This document shows positions 1 to 6,363 of a DNA stretch of 8,277 nucleotides, in pieces. Made by a program: the position numbers and the translations under genes. Source of the DNA: Sphingobacterium sp. (GTDB lineage: Bacteria > Bacteroidota > Bacteroidia > Sphingobacteriales > Sphingobacteriaceae); assembly GCA_030146225.1 (NCBI GenBank), contig JASLCA010000265.1, positions 1 through 8,277 on the forward strand, given 5' to 3'. Under the pieces are notes generated by a model. The model searched no databases. It worked only from the letters and a program-made list of their open reading frames with translations, and was not told the DNA's origin. Position 1 is the first letter of the stretch. Every line of letters begins with the position of its first letter.

Positions 1-66
1 CTCGTCTTTAGTTGCTGGCCAAGGTGCATCTTCTAAATGCGATGCTAGTTCTAGTGTCCAATACAT
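1..66 (-). CDS. DUF2795 family protein, N-terminal fragment cut by window edge
   Basis: Reading down the minus strand from an ATG at 66-64 gives 22 open codons to the left edge, beginning MYWTLELASHLED and continuing APWPATKDE. I recognise this as the conserved N-terminus of a short acidic protein (about 70-75 residues) that is common in Bacteroidota and annotated as DUF2795; the rest lies outside the window. In this family the segment precedes a small helical domain of unknown function. A TAnnTTTG-type promoter box lies 29 bases upstream, so the gene is probably transcribed from its own promoter and not only by read-through from the ABC ATPase gene 119 bases upstream. Identification rests on recalled family sequence and on only 22 residues, but these are distinctive (W3, the PWPATKDE run). 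No biochemical role can be given. Confidence 0.75.
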   Translation of the reverse strand, partial: MYWTLELASHLEDAPWPATKDE

Positions 67-94
67 ATCTAATAATTTATATTTGCTATTTGCG

Positions 95-125
95 CAAAAA
101 TAACATAATTATTCACTAAATCAAG
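95..125 (-). promoter_or_regulatory. Putative Bacteroidota-type promoter of the DUF2795 gene
   Basis: On the minus strand, TATTTTTG (95-102) matches the Bacteroidota -7 consensus TAnnTTTG exactly. CTTG (122-125), 19 bases further upstream, matches the -33 TTTG element with one mismatch. Transcription would start about 25 bases before the ATG at 66. No Shine-Dalgarno sequence is evident, as is usual in this phylum. Predicted from sequence only. Confidence 0.45.
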
Positions 126-185
126 GTTAAAGAAAGATTTATTCCGCGGTTTATGTTAACTATTTGGTTGTGAGTGATTAAAATA

Positions 186-944
186 TTAAATTTTTTCAAA
201 ATCTGTTCCTTTTTCTTTGAGGGCATCTAGGCGTGGGCGTACCGACTTGATATCGGGATTGGGATAATCTTTTTCCACTAAGCCATCTCGCAAGCGGACG
301 ATGCGATGCGCATGCTGTGCAATATCCTCCTCATGCGTAACGAGAATAATGGTGTTTCCCTTGGCATGTATATCCTCTATAAGCCCCATAATCTCAATTG
401 ATGTTTTAGTGTCCAGGTTTCCCGTAGGCTCATCTGCAAGTATAATCGAGGGTTCATTGACCAATGCCCGCGCTACGGCTACCCGTTGCCGCTGGCCACC
501 AGAAAGCTCATTGGGACGGTGATCTACACGATTGCCCAAGCCTACATTGTCTAAGGCCTTGCGCGCCCGCTCTTCCCTAGCTTTTTTTCCGAAGCCCGCA
601 TAGATTAAGGGAAGGGCCACATTGTCTAGGGCTGAACTCTTAGGTAAAAGGTTGAACGTTTGAAAGACGAAGCCTATCTCCTTGTTTCGGATAGCGGCTA
701 GATCATTTTCAGTCATATCGGATACATCGATCCCATTGAGCACATATTGACCTTTAGAGGGCGTGTCTAAACAGCCTAAAATATTCATCAATGTGGACTT
801 TCCAGACCCTGATGGCCCCATTAAGGCCACAAACTCACCCTTTTTTATGCGTAGGGAGACAGACTTTAAGGCATGAATTTCTTCTGTGCCTACAATATAC
901 TGTCTACCAATATCATCAATCTGAATTAAATATTCATTATTCAT
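186..944 (-). CDS. ABC transporter ATP-binding protein, MacB/LolD-like
   Basis: This is a complete 252-residue cytoplasmic ATPase subunit. All nucleotide-binding motifs are intact: Walker A GPSGSGKST (43-51), Q-loop GFVFQ (Q95), signature LSGGQ (147-151), Walker B ILADE running into PTGNLD (168-178) and H-loop H204. The PTGNLD form and the N-terminal HALKSVSL stretch are typical of the MacB/LolD/FtsE branch. Its ATPases power permeases that move lipoproteins, lipids or macrolides out of the inner membrane and do not import substrates. The body is about 230 residues, with a charged tail after roughly 225. No FtsX/MacB-type permease is visible, so the partner must be encoded elsewhere. The ATG at 944 follows the plsC stop by 26 bases with no terminator or promoter box between, which suggests co-transcription. 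The family call is firm; the substrate is unknown, and a symbol such as lolD or macB would be a guess. Confidence 0.93.
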   Translation of the reverse strand: MNNEYLIQIDDIGRQYIVGTEEIHALKSVSLRIKKGEFVALMGPSGSGKSTLMNILGCLDTPSKGQYVLNGIDVSDMTENDLAAIRNKEIGFVFQTFNLLPKSSALDNVALPLIYAGFGKKAREERARKALDNVGLGNRVDHRPNELSGGQRQRVAVARALVNEPSIILADEPTGNLDTKTSIEIMGLIEDIHAKGNTIILVTHEEDIAQHAHRIVRLRDGLVEKDYPNPDIKSVRPRLDALKEKGTDFEKI

Positions 945-970
945 ATAATTATAAATAAGTAGCTGTTAAG

Positions 971-1714
971 TTACGATTTATTATGATTATCCCAATAATA
1001 TTTCAAGCGGCTGTAAACCATTTGCTCCATGTCCTCAGCAGCCTGTTCTTGTAGACTAGCCGGGTCTATAGGGCTTAAGACCTTCACCTGTATAATGCCA
1101 GGTCTAGATCCAAATCTTTTTCCATCATCCCAGAGTATCTCCCATGCATTTAAAATAACGACGGGTAGCAGCAGCTTGTTGTTTTCCTTGGCTAAGCGAA
1201 AGGCCCCTTTTTTAAAGGGATGCAGGCGTGGGGGGTACTCATCATCGATCTTTCCTTCGGGGAATATAACCAAGGAACGGCCTGCATTTAGAAATGATTC
1301 GGCCTGTTTAAAGGCTTTAAAGGAGGAGCGTTTGTTCGCTCTATCCACTGGGATGTCTATGGTTTGAAAGAATATTTTGGTAACGGGATTTTGCAGCAAC
1401 TCCACCTTGCCCATAAAAGAACAGGGCTGTTTCGCCACTGCATCTAAAATACTAATATCTAGCATAGAGCTATGATTGGGACAGATAATATAGGGCAGTG
1501 ACCAATCTATGGCTTGTTCATAGCTGACTTGGATACGTATGCCTGCTATGCGTAAGGCATTCCGACTGATCCACTTTCTTACCGCTGCTAACTTCGCATA
1601 GTTGTTATCGGGCTGTAGGGCCAAGTAACGTAGATATGGATAGGTTAAAAGAAAGCAGAAAAGCACCAAGAAGTAAAACAGGTAGAGGTGAAATTTTCGC
1701 AGTAGGTAATTCAT
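971..1714 (-). CDS. 1-acyl-sn-glycerol-3-phosphate acyltransferase (PlsC family)
   Basis: This 247-residue enzyme probably transfers an acyl chain to lysophosphatidic acid to make phosphatidic acid at the inner membrane. An N-terminal hydrophobic segment (about 10-30) would anchor it. The acyltransferase motifs appear in order: block I NHSSMLD, with the catalytic HX4D pair H81/D86; a GKVELL stretch (102-107) in the block II region; block III FPEGK (151-155), which binds the glycerol-phosphate headgroup in characterised members; and block IV LPVVI (183-187). Length and layout are normal for PlsC. Related enzymes acylate ornithine lipids or lyso-phospholipids, so the acceptor is not certain. 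The start at 1714 precedes the hydrophobic segment by only nine residues, as expected. The gene probably heads an operon with the ABC ATPase gene downstream and is insulated from the M20 gene by a terminator. Confidence 0.88.
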   Translation of the reverse strand: MNYLLRKFHLYLFYFLVLFCFLLTYPYLRYLALQPDNNYAKLAAVRKWISRNALRIAGIRIQVSYEQAIDWSLPYIICPNHSSMLDISILDAVAKQPCSFMGKVELLQNPVTKIFFQTIDIPVDRANKRSSFKAFKQAESFLNAGRSLVIFPEGKIDDEYPPRLHPFKKGAFRLAKENNKLLLPVVILNAWEILWDDGKRFGSRPGIIQVKVLSPIDPASLQEQAAEDMEQMVYSRLKYYWDNHNKS

Positions 1715-1719
1715 GTTTC

Positions 1720-1727
1720 CAAAGATA
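1720..1727 (-). promoter_or_regulatory. TAnnTTTG box directly upstream of plsC
   Basis: The minus strand reads TATCTTTG, an exact -7 consensus match that ends five bases before the plsC ATG. If used, transcription would start at or next to the start codon and the mRNA would be leaderless. No -33 TTTG lies at the usual 19-21 base spacing, so this may be chance. A second exact match lies at 1757-1764. Confidence 0.25.
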
Positions 1728-1756
1728 TAAAATATGCTTTAGGAATTTAGGGCGAT

Positions 1757-1764
1757 CAAAAATA
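1757..1764 (-). promoter_or_regulatory. Alternative TAnnTTTG box for the plsC-ABC unit
   Basis: The minus strand reads TATTTTTG, an exact -7 consensus match 42 bases upstream of the plsC ATG. It would give a leader of about 35 bases, the more conventional arrangement of the two candidates. No convincing -33 element is seen upstream. Confidence 0.33.
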
Positions 1765-1807
1765 GGCTAAAGAGCCTGGGCTTTGGGGGAAAGCTGCTCT
1801 TAAAGAT

Positions 1808-1836
1808 AAAGGAGCCCCTTGTGCAGGGGCTCCTTT
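1808..1836 (-). terminator. Rho-independent terminator after the M20 dipeptidase gene
   Basis: A perfect 11-bp inverted repeat (AAAGGAGCCCC, 1808-1818, with GGGGCTCCTTT, 1826-1836) encloses a 7-base loop. It lies 7 bases past the M20 stop codon. On the minus strand the stem ends in TTT and runs into ATCTTTAAG, a modest U-rich tail. The 8-bp GC-rich core makes it strong. It separates the dipeptidase transcript from the plsC-ABC unit. Confidence 0.85.
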
Positions 1837-1843
1837 AATATGA

Positions 1844-3214
1844 TTATTTGCTGAGTTCAGCGAAGTTTTTAAAGAAGGAAGGGATAGTCTCAATGCCCTT
1901 TAAGTAGTTCTCAATACCATACTTCTCATTTGGGGAGTGTAGGTTATCGCTATTGAGGCCAAAGCCTAAAAGAACAGTTTTAACACCCAGTTCTTTTTCG
2001 AATAAAGCTACGATAGGAATTGAACCCCCACCACGTGTTGGGATAGGCTTTTTATTAAAAGCTTCCTCTAATGCTTTTTCAGCTGCTTTATAAGCGATGC
2101 TGTCCGTAGGTGTTACCACAGGCTCGCCACCATGATGCGGCTTAACCAGTACCTGCACAGAAGCTGGAGCCATGCCTTCAAAATGCTTTTTGAAAAGATC
2201 GGTTATGCGTTGTGAATTTTGGTTAGGTACCAGACGCATAGAGATCTTAGCATAGGCTTTAGATGGTAATACCGTCTTCGCGCCTTCACCAATATATCCA
2301 CCCCAGATACCGTTTACCTCTAATGTAGGACGGATGCCTGTTCTTTCAATTGTTGTATAGCCTTTTTCTCCCCAAACCTCTGCAACAGCAAGGTCATCTT
2401 GATAAGCCGTAATATCAAATGGAGCTTTATTTAGGGCTTCTCGCTCTGCTGCGGACAGTTCCACTACATCATCATAGAATCCTGGGATAGCGATATGATT
2501 GTTCTCATCATGTAGCGAAGCGATCAACTTAGCTAATATCGTTGCTGGATTGGCTACTGCACCACCGTATACCCCGGAGTGTAAGTCTCTATTTGGACCT
2601 GTTACCTCTACTTCTACATAAGAAAGACCCCGAAGTCCCGTCTCTAGGGAAGGATTTTCAAGGCTAATCATGGAGGTATCTGAAATAACGATTACATCAC
2701 TTTTTAAACGCTCTTTATTTGCTTGTACAAAGGTGCCAAGGTTTACCGAGCCAACTTCTTCCTCACCTTCAATCATAAACTTTACGTTGCAAGAAAGCTC
2801 ATTATTGACCATCATATATTCAAATGCCTTTACATGCATATAGAATTGACCTTTATCATCTGCTGCGCCACGGGCATAAATATTGCCATCGCGAACCGTA
2901 GGTTCAAAGGGTGGAGTTTCCCATAATTCTATTGGATCAGCTGGCTGCACATCATAATGTCCATATACCAAGACAGTAGGCAAGGAAGGGTCAATTAATT
3001 TTTCGCCATATACGATTGGGTTACCAGCCGTAGCACAGATTTCTACCTTGTCAGCTCCAGCATCTTTTAACTTCTGGGCTACAAATTCAGCAGTCTTATT
3101 AATATCATCTTTAAATTTGGCATCTGCACTTACAGATGGGAAACGCAATAAAGTGAACAATTCTTCTAAAAATCTATCCTTATTGGATTGCACATATTCT
3201 TTTATCGTTTGCAT
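1844..3214 (-). CDS. M20 family dipeptidase (carnosinase-like metallopeptidase)
   Basis: This is a complete 456-residue di-zinc dipeptidase of the M20 CNDP/PepV-like group, probably cytoplasmic because no signal peptide is present. It would hydrolyse dipeptides with broad specificity. The metal and catalytic residues can be placed from family motifs: H86 and catalytic D88 in GHYDVQPADP, bridging D119 in RGAADDKG, catalytic E152 and ligand E153 in EGEEEVGS, D179 in ISDTSM, and H426 in DNLHSPNE. The lid/dimerisation domain (about 200-320) carries DLHSG with H212, which reaches into the partner active site in related dimers. The ATG at 3214 gives the normal start (MQTIKEYVQSNKDRF), about 85 residues before the first metal ligand. 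It is a single-gene unit with its own promoter box (3231-3238) and terminator. The family is clear; the preferred dipeptide is not. Other members act on carnosine or N-acylated amino acids. Confidence 0.93.
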   Translation of the reverse strand: MQTIKEYVQSNKDRFLEELFTLLRFPSVSADAKFKDDINKTAEFVAQKLKDAGADKVEICATAGNPIVYGEKLIDPSLPTVLVYGHYDVQPADPIELWETPPFEPTVRDGNIYARGAADDKGQFYMHVKAFEYMMVNNELSCNVKFMIEGEEEVGSVNLGTFVQANKERLKSDVIVISDTSMISLENPSLETGLRGLSYVEVEVTGPNRDLHSGVYGGAVANPATILAKLIASLHDENNHIAIPGFYDDVVELSAAEREALNKAPFDITAYQDDLAVAEVWGEKGYTTIERTGIRPTLEVNGIWGGYIGEGAKTVLPSKAYAKISMRLVPNQNSQRITDLFKKHFEGMAPASVQVLVKPHHGGEPVVTPTDSIAYKAAEKALEEAFNKKPIPTRGGGSIPIVALFEKELGVKTVLLGFGLNSDNLHSPNEKYGIENYLKGIETIPSFFKNFAELSK

Positions 3215-3230
3215 ATTTTTAAGCTTTTTA

Positions 3231-3238
3231 CAAAGCTA
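3231..3238 (-). promoter_or_regulatory. Putative -7 promoter box of the M20 dipeptidase gene
   Basis: The minus strand reads TAGCTTTG, an exact TAnnTTTG match whose last base is 16 bases upstream of the ATG at 3214. It would give a short leader of about 10 bases. No clear -33 TTTG is found at normal spacing, so the call rests on the -7 box and its position. Confidence 0.4.
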
Positions 3239-3374
3239 CATAATTAATAGCTTTAATAGGGCGTGAACATTTTTCTTATGGAAAGAGCTTTGTACTTGCA
3301 TCTAATTTGAAAGAAGTATTGTTAAGTTGTTGTTAAAATATTGACCTCAAGTAAAAAATGCTTCTAAAAAATGT

Positions 3375-3382
3375 TAATTTTG
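3375..3382 (+). promoter_or_regulatory. Possible -7 promoter box for the barrel-GLPGLI operon
   Basis: TAATTTTG matches TAnnTTTG exactly on the plus strand. It lies 240 bases before the barrel gene's ATG and would imply an unusually long leader. No -33 element at 19-21 bases is evident. A weaker GAAGTTTG (3559-3566) closer to the gene has one mismatch. Which of them is used cannot be told from sequence. Confidence 0.28.
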
Positions 3383-3427
3383 CCAGCATATAATGCGCGT
3401 TGATCAGTTGTTTATTAATTGTTTAGC

Positions 3428-3519
3428 CTAGGTATTGCAGCTTTTTTAAAGCATCCAAGTGCCAAAGAAGTGTTCGCTGCTTTTGGTTAAGGATTTTTTA
3501 TTGCTGTTTTTATACCTAG
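3428..3519 (+). promoter_or_regulatory. Possible structured 5' leader (nested inverted repeats)
   Basis: Four complementary pairs are nested in order: CTAGGTAT 3428-3435 with ATACCTAG 3512-3519; CAGC 3438-3441 with GCTG 3503-3506; ATCC 3453-3456 with GGAT 3491-3494; and CCAAA 3462-3466 with TTTGG 3482-3486. They could form one long interrupted hairpin inside the barrel operon's leader. Only the outer 8-bp stem is strong; the inner stems could arise by chance. No known riboswitch class is recognised. Confidence 0.22.
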
Positions 3520-3530
3520 TTATCATTATG

Positions 3531-3573
3531 TTGAAGTTTTAACTACTGAATTCTTATTGAAGTTTGCGAATTC
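3531..3573 (+). repeat. Direct repeat TTGAAGTTT, each copy followed by GAATTC
   Basis: TTGAAGTTT occurs at 3531-3539 and 3557-3565, a 26-base period. Each copy is followed by GAATTC (3548-3553 and 3568-3573), at different distances. The pair ends about 50 bases before the barrel gene start and could be a regulator site or a decayed short duplication. No factor can be named. Confidence 0.3.
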
Positions 3574-3622
3574 CGGGAAATACTGTTTTTCAGGATGCAT
3601 TATTAGACGCTAACCCTTATTT

Positions 3623-6352
3623 ATGAAAAGATTGATGCTACTGCTGAGCATTTATTGTTGTTGCAGTATGACTATCCTTTATGGACAGACCAAAATTACC
3701 GGCCAAGTACGAGATGATGCCGATCAACAGCTTAAGTTGAAAGATGCTTTAGTGATGTTGCTACGTGCAAAGGATTCTATTCTGATTGATTTTGCTAGAG
3801 CTGATGAACAAGGAAAATTTAGTTTAGTTAAAAAGATACCTCAAGATTACTTGTTAATTGTGAGTTATCCCAAGTATGCTGATTTTTTTCAGTCTATCAG
3901 TTCTCCCAATGATGTGGCACTTGGAGAGATTAAGCTTGCCAATGTGAGTCACCTCTTGGAAGAAATAAAGGTGACAGGACGCATGGCAATTACAATTAAA
4001 GGAGATACCACGGAGTATAATGCGGGAAGCTTTACTGTAGAAAAAAATGCGAAGGTCGAAGATCTCTTAAAAGTCTTGCCCGGAATTTCTGTGGATGCGG
4101 CTGGAAAGATTACCGCCCAAGGGAAAACCGTTAAAAAGGTATTAGTGGATGGGGAGGAGTTCTTTGGGAATGATCCGACCTTGGTAACCCGTAATATACG
4201 TTCGGACATGGTGGATAAGGTACAAGTCTATGAGAAGAAGTCGGATGTAGCTGAGCGTACCGGAGTAGATGATGGACAGCGTGAGCAGACAATTAATGTA
4301 AAGCTTAAGGATAATGCCAAGAATGGCATCTTTGGAAAGGCTCTTGCTGGTGGGGGAACTGAGGATTACTATATGGGGCAATTGATGATTAATAAGTTTA
4401 AGGGGAGTCAGAAGATTTCAGCCTATGGTCTGTTTGGGAATAATGCTACAACCAGCTTAAGCATGGATGATGCCGAAAAGTTTGGCGGCGACTCTGGGGT
4501 CTCCTATGGGGATGAGGGATCTATAATGATCAGCTCTAGACAAGATGATTTTTCGGGTGAAGGTGCCGTAGGAGTTCCGAGGGCTGTAAACACTGGCGTA
4601 AGTTTCTTCGACAAGTTTACTGGAGATAAGCACAAGCTAAATTTAAATTACAAGTATGGCCGAATTGCTACTGATGGAACCGATGAAACCTTACAATCTG
4701 GCTTGGTAAATAATAACGCTAGAAAAGAGATTAGTAATGAAAATGATCTAAATCGCTTTAGTTTACGGTATGACTTTGCAATCGATACCTTAAATAGTCT
4801 TTTGATTTCCAGTCATGTGGCTCGCAAGAATAGTTGGACAAACAGTACCCGGAGCGCACATCAGTTTAATACAAGTCTAGATACGACGGTACGGGAGCTT
4901 ACCAATGAAATTATAGACAATCTGACCAATAGCTATCGGCTATCGGCTTTGTTTACGCATAAGTTTCTTAAGAAAGGGCGGTCCTTTAGCTTTGATGGAG
5001 AGTTTAAACATGATGAAACCAAGGGGGGCGGAAGTTTATTTGCCAATGTAAGGAACTACCTCTCCAATACGGATTCGATTACTGATCAAGTAAAGAATAG
5101 ATTGCAGTCCTCGCAAATGCAAAGAGGAGCCTTTACCTATACGGAGCCTTTGTCTAAAACCTTGGTTTTGGCCTTGACTGCTGGTCTTGTAAGTAGTAAA
5201 AACAGTTCTTTACTCGAGTCTTATAATAAGTCTGCCGAAGGTAACTATGATGATTTAGACCGTGCTTATAGTAATAATTATGATTTTGATCGATTGAGTA
5301 GTAATTATAAGCTAGCCTTAAATTATATGACGACAAGCTTACGTGCTAGCTTGACGAATAGCCTGAATAATGACCAGTTAAAGCAGCTTAATAAGTATAC
5401 GGCGACTTCCTTAAAGCGTGATTTTTTAACCTATAATCCTTCTTTAAGTGTGAATTACGCTATTTCGAAAAGTAAGCATGTATGGCTCCGGTATTCTGGA
5501 AACAATCAATTACCTTCCTTAAATCAGATTCAACCTATTCAAGATAATGCTGATCCATTAAATCGTTATATCGGAAATGAAAACCTGAAGCCCACCTTTA
5601 CGAACAATATAAACTTAGGCTTTAACTCCTTTAAGGCCCTGTCGGGCAGTTACCTGTATCTGGGGGCTAATGCAAGTCAAACGAATGATCCAATGGTGAT
5701 GAGTATTCGTGTGGATAATGCCGTAAACTATTACGAATGGCAAAACATCAATGGCAATGCGAATACTTATTTTGGATTTTGGGGTGGATATTATCAGAAA
5801 TTGTTTAAAAAACTTGGCATTAATCACTCTCCTCAACTACAGATCAGTGCGGCAGAGAACTACAACTTCTTTAATGCGGAGCTAAATAAGGTTAATACCA
5901 ATAATATTAGTTTTGTCTATACCCTGAATAGAGAAACCTTGACGGGCTTGAACTTCAGCATTAATTTGGGACCTTCTTACAAGACCATGCGTTCAAACTT
6001 GCAGCCTGAGGTTAATAGTGATGGCTTTGTATTTAATAGCAATGGCGCTGTGTCGTATTTCTTCTCCAAGACCTTTAAGGTATATGTTAATTACGATTAT
6101 AACTATGAGGCGGCCACCGCTGCTTTCGCCGACAAGTTTGAGCAATTTTTAATTCACCCTGGAATTAGTAAAAAATTCCTAAAGAATGAATCCTTAATGT
6201 TAGACTTTACGGTGAATGATTTGCTGAACAACAATAAGGGCTTTAGTCGTTCTGCTGTAAACTCAGTCTTTACAGAAAGACGTTATGACACTATTCAACG
6301 CTACTATATGTTGAAATTGTCCTGGGATTTTACAAAAATGTTTATTAAATAA
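3623..6352 (+). CDS. TonB-dependent receptor-like outer-membrane beta-barrel protein
   Basis: The 909-residue precursor has a signal peptide (about 1-21, MKRLMLLLSIYCCCSMTILYG, likely cut before Q22) and is predicted to sit in the outer membrane. An N-terminal carboxypeptidase-regulatory-like beta-sandwich follows (about 24-108, starting KITGQVRDD). The stretch LEEIKVTGR (112-120) resembles the TonB-box-proximal EVxVTG run of Bacteroidota receptors. A plug-like domain covers about 121-228 (GDTTEYNAGSF, VEDLLKVLPGISVD, VLVDGEEFFGNDP). From about 235 to the end, alternating aromatic/polar strands form a barrel of the outer-membrane beta-barrel family type, closing with LKLSWDFTKMFIK. I see no cysteine in the mature chain. 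No SusD-like gene is adjacent, so this is not a typical SusC glycan importer. It is co-transcribed with the GLPGLI gene 11 bases downstream. Substrate and even transport direction are unknown. Confidence 0.88.
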   Translation: MKRLMLLLSIYCCCSMTILYGQTKITGQVRDDADQQLKLKDALVMLLRAKDSILIDFARADEQGKFSLVKKIPQDYLLIVSYPKYADFFQSISSPNDVALGEIKLANVSHLLEEIKVTGRMAITIKGDTTEYNAGSFTVEKNAKVEDLLKVLPGISVDAAGKITAQGKTVKKVLVDGEEFFGNDPTLVTRNIRSDMVDKVQVYEKKSDVAERTGVDDGQREQTINVKLKDNAKNGIFGKALAGGGTEDYYMGQLMINKFKGSQKISAYGLFGNNATTSLSMDDAEKFGGDSGVSYGDEGSIMISSRQDDFSGEGAVGVPRAVNTGVSFFDKFTGDKHKLNLNYKYGRIATDGTDETLQSGLVNNNARKEISNENDLNRFSLRYDFAIDTLNSLLISSHVARKNSWTNSTRSAHQFNTSLDTTVRELTNEIIDNLTNSYRLSALFTHKFLKKGRSFSFDGEFKHDETKGGGSLFANVRNYLSNTDSITDQVKNRLQSSQMQRGAFTYTEPLSKTLVLALTAGLVSSKNSSLLESYNKSAEGNYDDLDRAYSNNYDFDRLSSNYKLALNYMTTSLRASLTNSLNNDQLKQLNKYTATSLKRDFLTYNPSLSVNYAISKSKHVWLRYSGNNQLPSLNQIQPIQDNADPLNRYIGNENLKPTFTNNINLGFNSFKALSGSYLYLGANASQTNDPMVMSIRVDNAVNYYEWQNINGNANTYFGFWGGYYQKLFKKLGINHSPQLQISAAENYNFFNAELNKVNTNNISFVYTLNRETLTGLNFSINLGPSYKTMRSNLQPEVNSDGFVFNSNGAVSYFFSKTFKVYVNYDYNYEAATAAFADKFEQFLIHPGISKKFLKNESLMLDFTVNDLLNNNKGFSRSAVNSVFTERRYDTIQRYYMLKLSWDFTKMFIK

Positions 6353-6363
6353 TCTGAAGAACA

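Larger units (their letters stand above)
3215..3622. other. Divergent intergenic region, 408 bases, no gene seen
   Basis: This AT-rich stretch lies between the divergently transcribed M20 gene and the outer-membrane barrel gene. I find no convincing protein or RNA gene; the longest noted plus-strand start, at 3392, gives only 12 codons. It contains a TAGCTTTG box facing the M20 gene, a TAATTTTG box facing the barrel gene, a nested set of short inverted repeats (3428-3519) and a 9-bp direct repeat (3531-3565). In-frame TAA at 3611-3613 rules out an upstream start for the barrel gene. Confidence 0.7.

Noticed and set aside
67..185. Terminator after the ABC ATPase gene
   Set aside because: The CCGCGG at 144-149 is only a 6-bp palindrome without arms or a T tract, and I found no other stem-loop in this gap.
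301..522. Plus-strand frames opposite the ABC ATPase, plsC and M20 genes (also 1029-1367, 2723-2926, 3048-3266)
   Set aside because: Antisense to genes with intact catalytic motifs; Cys/Ser-rich or random-looking translations with no recognisable domain.
1765..1782. Small hairpin GGCT-AAAG-AGCC with overlapping AGCCTGGGCT as a second terminator
   Set aside because: Only 4-bp stems and no T tract on either strand; the strong terminator at 1808-1836 already explains transcription ending here.
3392..3430. Short leader peptide, ATG at 3392, 12 codons
   Set aside because: No regulatory codon run, no conserved features, and such short frames are expected by chance.
3623..3685. Lipoprotein signal at the CCC cluster of the barrel protein
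   Set aside because: The residues before the cysteines (SIY) do not fit a lipobox, which needs Gly/Ala/Ser at -1. A normal signal peptidase I site near residue 21 fits a barrel protein better.
3949..4381. Minus-strand open frames of 79-86 residues inside the barrel gene
   Set aside because: They overlap a well-supported 909-residue gene in another frame and their translations resemble no family I know. The same applies to the antisense frames at 5154-5336 and 5615-5836.
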